Assembly (NCBI GenBank): GCA_017543165.1
Contig: JAFYGL010000242.1
Coordinates: forward strand, 1-8,028
Length of the DNA: 8,028 bases
Direction of reading: 5' to 3'
DNA from: Victivallales bacterium
GTDB lineage: Bacteria > Verrucomicrobiota > Lentisphaeria > Oligosphaerales > Oligosphaeraceae
Part shown: positions 1 through 7,300 of the stretch, in pieces
How the letters are laid out: each line of letters opens with the position of its first letter
How positions within the stretch are numbered: position 1 is the stretch's first letter
Notes under the pieces: generated by a model
What the model was told of the DNA's origin: nothing
Seen by the model: the letters and a program-made list of their open reading frames with translations, nothing else
Database searches by the model: none
Program-made: the position numbers and the translations under genes

Positions 1-17
1 GCTACCTTGTGGGTGGT

Positions 18-47
18 GGGTGGGGGACGGCAAGCCGTCCCCCACCC
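18..47. repeat. Perfect 13-bp stem hairpin, possibly the 3' end signal of a gene upstream
   Basis: GGGTGGGGGACGG (18-30) is followed by a CAAG loop and its exact complement (35-47). The stem is very GC-rich, but no T-run follows (the next bases are taagacgtg), so it is not a canonical rho-independent terminator. The inner part, GACGG-CAAG-CCGTC, resembles the GACGGCG stems at 411-429 and 513-533. The window also opens with gctacc, the sequence that closes the hairpin cluster at 4264. It may therefore be another member of the local hairpin-repeat family. It could also be the 3' stabiliser of a gene ending before the window. The structure is certain; its role is unknown. Confidence 0.6.
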
Positions 48-65
48 TAAGACGTGCCTGCGGTT

Positions 66-155
66 GGGAGTTCCGCACGTGCGCGGGAGAGCATTTGCGC
101 CATCATCCACGCCGCCAAGCGAGCCAGGGAGTTCCGCACGTGCACGAGAGAGCAT
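66..155. repeat. Pair of 29-bp direct repeats with a 32-bp spacer (CRISPR-like geometry)
   Basis: The repeat starting GGGAGTTCCGCACGTGC occupies 66-94 and recurs at 127-155 with two mismatches, both in the 3' half (gcgcggg versus gcacgag). Similarity ends abruptly on both sides, and the 32 bases between (95-126) are unrelated to what follows the second copy. A 29-bp repeat with a 32-nt spacer is the usual geometry of type I-E CRISPR arrays. The first copy has GAGTTCC followed by a CGCACGTGCG palindrome, which loosely recalls the GAGTTCCCCGC...GCGGGG layout of type I-E repeats but lacks two C residues. No third copy lies one period upstream (5-33) or downstream, and no cas gene is in the window. 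It could be a decayed mini-array or an ordinary short duplication. Confidence 0.55.
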
Positions 156-215
156 GCTAATCCCAACCTGCCTGACCATCAACTCTGATGAAATATCATG
201 CTGAGTGAGCATGCC

Positions 216-227
216 TGAGAATTCTCA
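216..227. repeat. Perfect 12-bp palindrome TGAGAATTCTCA
   Basis: TGAGAATTCTCA is its own reverse complement. Just upstream, CATGCT (197-202) and AGCATG (208-213) form another small inverted repeat with a 5-base loop. Such short dyads can be operator-like protein-binding sites, but they lie about 410 bases from the nearest start codon with a repeat element in between. No regulatory role can be assigned. Confidence 0.3.
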
Positions 228-277
228 TCTTCCAAAAACATTTGAGGAGTAGAGTATTCCCTGAAAAAAGGAACTAT

Positions 278-348
278 GGGACTTGTGGGACTACTGGGAC
301 ATCTGGGACTACTGGGCAAGGTCCACAAGTCCCAGTAGTCCCATAAGT
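278..348. repeat. GGGACTNNN 9-bp repeat array with inverted continuation
   Basis: Four consecutive 9-mers can be read at 278-313: GGGACTTGT, GGGACTACT, GGGACATCT and GGGACTACT. After a short junction (gggcaaggt) the same units occur in reverse complement, as ACAAGTCCC, AGTAGTCCC and ATAAGTCC (326-350). TGGGACTACTGGG is present twice (286-298 and 304-316), and its complement lies at 331-343, so the RNA or single strand could fold in two alternative ways. A further reverse-orientation unit, TCCCATAAGT, occurs at 585-594 beyond the foldback element. No coding frame is evident. The 9-base period is a multiple of three but no open frame starts here. It reads as a dispersed microsatellite-like family. 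Confidence 0.65.
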
Positions 349-584
349 CCAATACTCTTCACTTAAGGAAATCTGCGCCAGTTGCTTGCCTTGCGACAGC
401 GCGTAGTAGCGACGGCGTCCCGCCGTCGCACCAATGGCAAGCATATCGCAAAAGGCGCGCAACGATAGCGATGTGCAACAGGCACACCCTTTACCAAAGG
501 CTTGCCTTTGGTGCGACGGCGAGACGCCGTCGCTACTACGGTCTCCCGCAAGTGGCGCTAAGGTTCTTAAGTGAAGAGCATTGG
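349..584. mobile_element. 236-bp foldback (MITE-like) element with 19-bp terminal inverted repeats
   Basis: The left end CCAATACTCTTCACTTAAG (349-367) and the right end CTTAAGTGAAGAGCATTGG (566-584) are inverted repeats matching at 18 of 19 bases. The complementarity continues inward imperfectly (GCGCCAGTTGC on the left against GCAAGTGGCGC on the right). TCCCATAAGT stands immediately outside both ends in direct orientation (339-348 and 585-594), as a 10-bp target duplication would. Because TCCCATAAGT is also a unit of the neighbouring 9-bp array, the flanks could instead be array units that pre-date the element. The interior holds a second inverted repeat (403-442/500-539) and no credible gene, so if mobile it is non-autonomous and needs a transposase from elsewhere. 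The structure is clear; mobility is inferred. Confidence 0.5.
403..539. repeat. 40-bp nested inverted repeat, each arm carrying its own 9-bp hairpin
   Basis: The left arm at 403-442 and the right arm at 500-539 are reverse complements at 38 of 40 positions, separated by 57 bases. Each arm is itself self-complementary. On the left, GCGACGGCG (409-417), loop TCC, CGCCGTCGC (421-429). On the right, GCGACGGCG (513-521), loop AGA, CGCCGTCGC (525-533). A further perfect hairpin, ACCAAAGG-CTTG-CCTTTGGT, lies at 493-512. The region can therefore form one long hairpin or a cruciform with side arms. The small hairpins share the GTAGC...GCGTCCCGC layout with those at 4176-4259. Confidence 0.7.
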
Positions 585-631
585 TCCCATAAGTTCCAGA
601 CAAGTTGGCTATAACAAGGCATAACAAATAC

Positions 632-636
632 AGGAA
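632..636 (+). promoter_or_regulatory. Ribosome binding site of the secreted glycosidase-like gene
   Basis: AGGAA at 632-636 is the only purine-rich Shine-Dalgarno-like sequence ahead of the gene. It is 2 bases from the ATG at 639 but 8 bases from the in-frame ATG at 645. Spacing therefore favours initiation at 645, which shortens the protein by two residues. A TATAAC sequence (610-615) could be a -10 element, but no good -35 box lies at the right distance, so no promoter is called. Confidence 0.45.
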
Positions 637-638
637 TC

Positions 639-3600
639 ATGAAAATGAGTGCAAAATTGAAGTTGTTGGTCTATGTGACATTCGCCTGCGCGATGGTGTT
701 TGGTTTTGAGGCAGTGCGCAATGGGGACACTGTGCTTGTTTCAGGTGCGCGAGTGCAACTGGCGGTAAAGGATGCGCATATTATCGCAGTGCGCAATCTT
801 GAGAATGGGACGGAGCTGACAACGCAGGGAGGCGTGAAAATGCTCAGCGCGGGCCTGGGCAATATGACTGGCAAGGAGAAGGAACTGAAGCGCATCCATT
901 TCCCCTGGGGCGAGCCCAGCATAAAACAGGTGCAGAAGCGCCAGAAGACCGCGCTCTATGGGCGTGCTGGCGCCAAGACGCAGTTGAGCGTAAGCCAGGC
1001 ACAAGGCAAGGCAAGCTGCACCTGGAAAGGGCTGTACTATGGCGAGGAATTTGCCGCCAACGATGAAATCACGCTGGTATTCAGCCAGGATGGGCAGGGT
1101 GCATTGGTGATGGAGCGCCACGGCAAGGGCGGCGAGGGCATATTCGGCGTCAGCGTGCCAGTGGACGCACTTCCGCCAGACGGCAGCCTGTTTCTGCCAT
1201 CATTTGGCGGCCTGCAATATGATGCCAAGGCGGACGGGCAGGAACTGATTGGCCTTAATGACACGACCTTGTTCCTGGAGGCGCCGCTTATGATCTATGT
1301 CAGAAACGGCAACGCCTTCGGAATGTGGGTGGAGGACGAGACATTCCGTCCCTTCTTCGGCCTGATTGAGCGCACCCCCAAGGGCAGCGCCTTCACCCTG
1401 GAGGGATTGAACTTGATTCCATACGAAAAACTGACCGAGGTGCGCCCGCCCGCAGTGAAATTCGACATTTTCGGGGACAGCGACTGGATTGCCGCCGCCT
1501 GGCCATACCGCAACTGGTACCAGAAGACATTTGCCAAGGAGATTGCAATACGCGACAATCCCAAGTCCTGGTCAAACGACATCATGGTGATTGCGGACGG
1601 CGCCGCCGCGGCGCCTGGACACAAGAAACTGCCTGAACTGCTGGACAAGGAGACCGTGCTGGTGCAGATATGGCAGGCACGCAAGCTGGGCTTCACCACG
1701 GGCATTCCAGACTATACGCCCAGAGACATATATCCTGGCGTGGTGAAGAGCGTGCATGCCTCTGGCATGAAGGTGATGTGCTATGTCTGCTCCCTGTGCG
1801 CGGTTTACAAGTCCGAGGCCTGGGAAAAGGACAATGTGGGCGATTTCTTCCTGACGCGGAAGAACAACATCACCAACTACAATGGCAAGAAGAACAGCTT
1901 TGACGAGAATCTTGTGGGCACGGTGCGCGCCGCCAAGGGCAAGGACCAGTTCGGCCATTTGAAGCCAGGCGCATTCCTCTATGGCGACCCACTGAGCGCA
2001 GGCTGGCGGGAATTCTTCGGCAAGCGCATCCAGGACATGAACCAACTTTGCGGCACAGACGCAAACTACCAGGACACACTGGGATGCACGGCGGACAATG
2101 GCAACGGCATTATCGACGGCCTTTCAGGCTCCCAGGGCAATGCGGCAATGGCCCGCCATCTGCAGAAGGTGCCTGGCGTGCCAATGGCCTCCGAATTCGG
2201 TCCCGCGCCCATTGCCTTTGCAATACGCTGGCCTCTGAACAACACACATGGATGGGGCGGCTTCAATTTCCGCAAATACCGCAGCTACCACCAGGTGCCG
2301 CTGACGGCGTTCCTGCTCGGATACAGAACCTGGGTTTCCTCGATACGCCTTGACAATGACGAGAAGCGCTTCTGCGCATTGTCGGTCTCCGATTCGCTTT
2401 CTGGCTTCGGCATGATACCCACCAGCATCAATCCAGATGAGAAGTCAGGCTTCTACGGCCAGATGCTTACCCGTGCCCAGTTGTTTTCCAAGTGCAGGCT
2501 GCGCCCATTCTATCCCGAAAGGAAATATCCCGCCAACATAAAGGCAATGTACCAGGACAAGGACGGTAAAATCTACAGCCTGTACAATGACGGCGTATTG
2601 CAGAAGATGCTGTCCCCCGAAGGCAAGGCATTGTACGCCAGGCTGCATGGCGCCTCCTCGTTGAAGGACAAGGAGCTGTTCCTGCCCAAGCATCCCATCT
2701 GGGACGAGAACGGCATATACGGCCTGAATCCCAAAGCGCACTACGCCCTGGTTCCAAGAGGCGACGTGCAGCCCACCGCCGTGCATACAGGCGCCCTTCC
2801 AGAGGGCGTCTATGTGAAAAGCTACTATGAGCAGCCAGGCTATGCCTATCTGGAACTGGCCTCCAAGGAGGAAGGCAAGGAGATTTCAGTGGATTTCCAG
2901 GTGGACGAGCGCTTCAAGGCGCTGATATTGAACGACCATGAGACAAACTGCCGCGGCAAGGTCACGCTCTCGGGAAAACTGCCACTCAAGGCAATCTTCT
3001 TTGACGGCAAGGAAATGCCGCCAACGCAGATGCTTTATGTGAACGCGCTCTCGGGAATGCTGGAAGGCAAGGCCGCAAAACTGCCGACGCCTAAGAAGAT
3101 TGTGGGCAAGGCGATGTACCTGATTCCATCCAACAAGAAGAGGCTGGTGAATACAATTGTGAAGGTGCCGTCAAAGGATTCGGCAATAGAATTGTCCCTG
3201 GTGAATGAGCAAAAGCGATTTGGTGACGGCACTATCGTGGAGATTGCAGTCAATGGCAAGTTACTGCATTCATTCGATTGCGCAAAACATGATAAATCCA
3301 AAGGAAACTCGGATAACTCCCACATATTCGACAACCAGTTCCGCACCTGGACAGTGCCCGTGGGCGCCTTTGCAGGGCAGCACATATTCATTTCCGTGGC
3401 GGTGGACTGGAAAGGCGGCAACAACGCCGATACCCAGTTGATATCCTTGCCGAAGTTGGTGCAGTCCCAGGAGCAGGTCTTCTCCGAGAAGATAGTGCCC
3501 AGAGTGGATTTGCGGAAGGTGCGTCCAGAGGGGGAGCCGCTGGAAGTGATTGAACCCGTATGGAAGGCAAAGGGCAGGAAGGGCAAGGGCAGCGTTCTTT

Positions 3601-4169
3601 CCGAGAACTTCATTCCCCTTGATGCAAGCAAGATCTACTATCTCAGCGGTGAATTCAAGAGCGGGGACGGAGAGCCAGTCAAGGTCACATTCGGCATTGC
3701 GGAATGGGATGCCAAGGGGCAGATACAAGGCGTGCATGTGAATCCCATACCTGACAGCGAGACGCTGATAAACCACGAGGCCAAGGCAGGCGCGCAGTCT
3801 ATATATGTATTTGACGCATCGAAGTGGACCACTGGCGCAATGGTGGCGCTGAATGCCGCCACGGACGGCTCCGACCTGCCAAACCGCAACTTGATTGGCC
3901 CCATCACAAACATCAAACACGCAGGCGGCGACTACCTTGTCACACTCAAGAAGCCATTGGAGAAGGACATCGCCTCTGAAACGCCAGTGCGCTGCCAGGT
4001 GCCCAGGGAGACTTTCGAATACGTGCCATCAGTCACCGCAAAAGGCGAATGGGCCAAGGCGGCTGGCAGAGTTCCAGTGCTGCCTAAGGCAAAGCGCTGC
4101 AAAGTCATCATCATAACGCCAAAGCCAGTGGAATTCCAGAACATCAAACTGGAGGCATTCCAGAGGTAG
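639..4169 (+). CDS. Secreted glycoside-hydrolase-like protein (DUF6259-type)
   Basis: This is a 1176-residue exported protein, probably acting on a carbohydrate outside the cytoplasm; the substrate is unknown. Residues 1-25 form a signal peptide: basic start (KLK), hydrophobic LLVYVTFACAMVFG. About 25-285 is beta-rich, like the N-terminal sandwich of large glycosidases. About 290-660 looks like a (beta/alpha)8 barrel: RNWYQKTF at 291-298, HASGMKVMCYVC from 373, GTDANYQDTLGC around 473-483 and PMASEFGP around 516-522. By position and context, Asp479 (YQDT) and Glu519 (SEFG) are the most plausible nucleophile/acid-base pair, which is inference. The rest (about 700-1176) is beta-rich, with a probable carbohydrate-binding-type domain near 985-1150. 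The overall pattern matches DUF6259 proteins of Lentisphaerota and distantly GH36-like or GH101-like enzymes. The start could be ATG 645, which is better spaced from AGGAA. The stop codon lies in a GAGGTAG motif also present in the hairpin repeats that follow at once. No partner gene adjoins it. Secretion is well supported; the enzyme class is moderately supported. Confidence 0.75.
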   Translation: MKMSAKLKLLVYVTFACAMVFGFEAVRNGDTVLVSGARVQLAVKDAHIIAVRNLENGTELTTQGGVKMLSAGLGNMTGKEKELKRIHFPWGEPSIKQVQKRQKTALYGRAGAKTQLSVSQAQGKASCTWKGLYYGEEFAANDEITLVFSQDGQGALVMERHGKGGEGIFGVSVPVDALPPDGSLFLPSFGGLQYDAKADGQELIGLNDTTLFLEAPLMIYVRNGNAFGMWVEDETFRPFFGLIERTPKGSAFTLEGLNLIPYEKLTEVRPPAVKFDIFGDSDWIAAAWPYRNWYQKTFAKEIAIRDNPKSWSNDIMVIADGAAAAPGHKKLPELLDKETVLVQIWQARKLGFTTGIPDYTPRDIYPGVVKSVHASGMKVMCYVCSLCAVYKSEAWEKDNVGDFFLTRKNNITNYNGKKNSFDENLVGTVRAAKGKDQFGHLKPGAFLYGDPLSAGWREFFGKRIQDMNQLCGTDANYQDTLGCTADNGNGIIDGLSGSQGNAAMARHLQKVPGVPMASEFGPAPIAFAIRWPLNNTHGWGGFNFRKYRSYHQVPLTAFLLGYRTWVSSIRLDNDEKRFCALSVSDSLSGFGMIPTSINPDEKSGFYGQMLTRAQLFSKCRLRPFYPERKYPANIKAMYQDKDGKIYSLYNDGVLQKMLSPEGKALYARLHGASSLKDKELFLPKHPIWDENGIYGLNPKAHYALVPRGDVQPTAVHTGALPEGVYVKSYYEQPGYAYLELASKEEGKEISVDFQVDERFKALILNDHETNCRGKVTLSGKLPLKAIFFDGKEMPPTQMLYVNALSGMLEGKAAKLPTPKKIVGKAMYLIPSNKKRLVNTIVKVPSKDSAIELSLVNEQKRFGDGTIVEIAVNGKLLHSFDCAKHDKSKGNSDNSHIFDNQFRTWTVPVGAFAGQHIFISVAVDWKGGNNADTQLISLPKLVQSQEQVFSEKIVPRVDLRKVRPEGEPLEVIEPVWKAKGRKGKGSVLSENFIPLDASKIYYLSGEFKSGDGEPVKVTFGIAEWDAKGQIQGVHVNPIPDSETLINHEAKAGAQSIYVFDASKWTTGAMVALNAATDGSDLPNRNLIGPITNIKHAGGDYLVTLKKPLEKDIASETPVRCQVPRETFEYVPSVTAKGEWAKAAGRVPVLPKAKRCKVIIITPKPVEFQNIKLEAFQR

Positions 4170-4264
4170 TTGGAGGTAGCCAGCGCGTCCCGCGCTGGGT
4201 TGGAGGTAGCCAGCGCGTCCCGCGCTGGGTTGGGTCTTTCCAGCGCGATGACGCGCTGGCTACC
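4170..4264. repeat. Cluster of three hairpin repeats after the glycosidase-like gene
   Basis: A 30-bp unit beginning TTGGAGGTAGCCAGCGCG is repeated exactly at 4170-4199 and 4200-4229; a third, diverged copy follows at 4230-4264. Each has an 8-bp stem CCAGCGCG/CGCGCTGG: 4180-4198 (loop TCC), 4210-4228 (loop TCC) and 4240-4259 (loop ATGA). GGTAGCCAGCGCG (4175-4187) and CGCGCTGGCTACC (4252-4264) also form a 13-bp outer inverted repeat, so the third hairpin is the unit in reverse orientation. There is no T-run, so it is not a standard terminator. It may still attenuate read-through towards recC or protect the 3' end of the upstream message, as REP-type elements do elsewhere. Confidence 0.75.
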
Positions 4265-4293
4265 ACCGCCAACTTTAATATTGTGAAATATTT

Positions 4294-4323
4294 CTGTTAT
4301 TATTAGCGTATTATTGTTATAAT
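4294..4323 (+). promoter_or_regulatory. Candidate sigma70-type promoter of recC-recB
   Basis: The AT-rich stretch 4265-4350 separates the GC-rich hairpins from recC. It contains a perfect -10 box, TATAAT (4318-4323). At 18 bases upstream is CTGTTA (4294-4299), matching TTGACA at only 3 of 6 positions, so the -35 is weak. Transcription would start near 4330, giving a leader of about 30 bases before the recC start at 4360. No operator-like dyad or SOS-box-like sequence is obvious within it. Confidence 0.45.
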
Positions 4324-4347
4324 ATCTTTGTGGCAAAATTAACCTAG

Positions 4348-4352
4348 TAGGA
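4348..4352 (+). promoter_or_regulatory. Ribosome binding site of recC
   Basis: TAGGA at 4348-4352 is 7 bases ahead of the ATG at 4360, an optimal distance. The next in-frame ATG (4366) would be 13 bases away, which supports 4360 as the start. Confidence 0.6.
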
Positions 4353-4359
4353 AAATACC

Positions 4360-7300
4360 ATGTCAATGAAAGTGAATTGGAGCCCCAGACTGGAAGAGCT
4401 GGCGGATGGATTGCTGGAGCAATGGGTGGAATTGAGCAAGCGGGAGGCCAGCCCATTCGGCAAGATATGCGTTGTTGTAAATGACAAGGCCTCCGAGAAC
4501 TGGCTCAAGCAGTATGCGCTTCTGGTGAAGAAGATGCCACGTGTGATGATGAATGTGGACTTTGTCATGCTGTCCGAGTTCATCAATGACTGGCTGGAGG
4601 CTCAGGTGCATGGCGTGGCTCCGAGGGAGCGCAAGGCCGCCATGCATCCATATTCGCAGGAAGTGCTCACCTGGAGAATCTACAGGATACTTTCCGCTGC
4701 CAAGGAAGGCGGCGAACTGGATACACTGCTTGCCTATCTCAAGAAAGATGAAAAGAACATCGCAAAGCGCCGCTATGCACTCTCGGCGCGTCTGGCGCGC
4801 ATGTATGACGATTATCTGAATTCCCGTTTCCAGATGCTGAACAACTGGGAGCAGCAAATCGTGGAAGGCGAAGTCCCAGCATGGCAGCCAGTCCTATACA
4901 GAATGCTGGTTCAGGAGGGCTTTGGCAGGACATACGCCCAGGATTATGCAGAGGCGTTCCAGCCTGGCGCAGAAGCGCACAAGGCACTGGAGTGCGGTTT
5001 CCCCAAGTACATGGCTGTGCATGTATTCGACGCGCCATTCATGTCGGAGCCCACATTGCGCATATTGGAGAAGATAGCCGAGGCATTTCCCATGACATTC
5101 TGGCTGTTCAATCCCCAGGGCGACTGGCTGGCGGACACGCCCGCTGAAAAGGAGGTCAAGAGAATGATACGCAGGCAACTGCAGGAGGGAAAGGTGCCTG
5201 AAGAACTTGCCGAGGACCTCACCGACAGCTACTATGATTCACCAGAGGAGCGCCTGTTTGGCGCCATGGCCTCTGGCGCCAGGGCGGTATTGGGCACCTT
5301 GTTCGATGTTGCCGAGGGTGAAGTAAATGCACCAGAAGACGCTTCAGCAGCGCCCTTTGCTGGCCTTGACATCGCAGTGCACCGCTGCTATTCGCCCCGC
5401 AGGGAGCTTGAGGCAATAAGGGACGGGCTCCATGACTTCTTCACCACCCACAAGGATGCCAAGCCACATGATGCCATCGTTCTTTGCGGCGACTGGGCGA
5501 CATACGCGCCTATAATCGAGACCGTGTTCAATCCAGATGCAGCCAAGGAGGGCTACATTCCATGCACAGTGGACAAGGGCAGCTCGGGCGAGACGCCGCT
5601 CACACAGTCCTTCAGGGATTTGCTGGCATTCGGCGAAAACCGTTTCGAAGCAAGCGCTGTGTTCAATCTTCTGTCCGTGCCCGCAATACGCGAAAAACTG
5701 GAATTGGATGACAAGGCAGTGGAAGACTTGAAAGGCATGGTGGCGAACGCCAATATACACTGGGGTGCAGACGACGATGATGTGGCGAAGACGTTTCAAA
5801 TGGACACGGCAAGGGAAAACACCTTCACATGGCAGCGTGGACTGGACAGGCTCGTGGCGGAAATGCTGTATGGCTTTCCTGAAGACAATGACACGCTCAT
5901 CAATGTGGCGGGGAAACAAATTCATCCTGTAGGGCATGTGGAGGCGGACCGCACCACCGCAGTTTCAGCGCTGTGGCATTTCATACAGGAACTCAAGGCA
6001 TTGAAAGCGGAACTTTCTGGCGAAAAGAAACTGGAGCAGTTGAAGGAACTGCTGAATGGCGTCCTGGACAATTTCTATTCGGACGAGCAGGAGTACCTGT
6101 ATGAACTGGCGATAATACGCAATGCCATAAACAAGGCGGCCAGCAGCATTGAGGCCGCTGGAATGAAGGACGAGCTTCTAGATGCAAAGGTATTTATTTC
6201 CGCGGTGCAGGACATAATTGGCAGCAATGCCCCTGGAATGAAGACGCCTGCGGATTCCGTTTTGATTGCGCCTTTGAAGAGCAGCTATGCCACACCCCAC
6301 AAATACGTATGGATATGCGGCATGAGCGAAGGCACATTCCCGCACAATGAGCGCCGCGCATCCTTTGACCTCATCGGCAGGCATCCCAGCCACTTCGACG
6401 CCAGCAGCAAGGAACGGGACGCCTTTGCCATGCTGAAGGCTGCTCTTGGCGCACGGGAGCAATTGCGCCTCAGCTTTGTGGGCACCGATGTGCATAGCAA
6501 CGAGAAGCTGCCGTCCTCAGTGCTGCTCAATGACCTGCTGGACTATCTCAAGGCAAAAGGCATGGCCTTTAGGGAATACAGCCATCCTCTGCATACATTC
6601 AGCCGCGCCTATTTCAAGCGGGGCAATGAACTGCCTGACACGCATGACAGGGAAAGCCAGGAAATCGCCGCCTTGCTGCAAATCGAGGACAAGCCCAAAA
6701 AACTCTCGCAGATTGCCGCGTTTGAATTGAATGAGGAAGGCACAACTGAGATACCATTGGCGGAATTGGAGGAATATTTCAATGACCCGCGCAGGTTTGT
6801 CTTTACCCATCGCCTGAAAATCAAGCCACAGTACAGCTTTGACTTGAATGATGACGAGCAACTTGGAGCAGGTCTGTCATGGGGGCATATCGAATATCTG
6901 TCATTGAAGGAAACTTCCGATGAACTGCGTAGTCATTTGGCTGAACTTGCAGTGGAGACTGGTGAGGCGGCGACAGTGCAGGATGCGGACAGCGCAATTG
7001 CCGAGGCATTGCATAACCATGCCCGTAAACTCAAGTTTGGCAATGACGATGCCAGGAATTGCCTGTGGGGCGATGACTTAATGACCTTTGCCAAGGCGTA
7101 TGAACTGTCTGAAAACGAACAGGCAACTGTTCGCTCACTGGAGCTGGAACTAGCCGCTGGAGACAAAGTCTGCATTCCCATGCAATTCAAGACAATCCCA
7201 ATATTTACGCTTAGTGGCACCGAGAAGCACAGCATTATATTCGACCCTTACGGCAACATTAACGGCGCATACGTCAGGCACCTGGCATACAATGCGCTTG

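Noticed and set aside
7..204. Open frame of 65 codons on the + strand
   Set aside because: It runs through a perfect hairpin and the 29-bp repeat pair, has no ribosome site, and its product is low-complexity, without recognisable domains.
274..627. Open frame of 117 codons on the - strand
   Set aside because: It lies entirely over the 9-bp array and the foldback element. Its codons simply translate inverted-repeat DNA, and no start signal is evident.
3270..3920. Long minus-strand open frame (216 codons) opposite the glycosidase-like gene
   Set aside because: It is antisense to a convincing gene in a region of moderately high GC. There is no recognisable product or ribosome site, and it overlaps another minus-strand frame (3035-3631).
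4180..4259. Hairpins considered as rho-independent terminators
   Set aside because: Stems are strong but none is followed by a T-run. Termination is possible but not shown by the sequence.
4170..4264. Repeat cluster considered as a CRISPR array
   Set aside because: The 30-bp units are directly adjacent without spacers and the third is inverted, so it is a hairpin repeat cluster.
4323..4330. TATCTTTG, matching the Bacteroidetes -7 box TAnnTTTG
   Set aside because: No matching -33 TTTG element lies about 20 bases upstream, and nothing else suggests Bacteroidetes. The overlapping TATAAT is the better -10 candidate.
5344..5937. Minus-strand open frame of 197 codons opposite recC
   Set aside because: The + strand here encodes well-conserved RecC segments, so the antisense frame is a by-product of its codon use.
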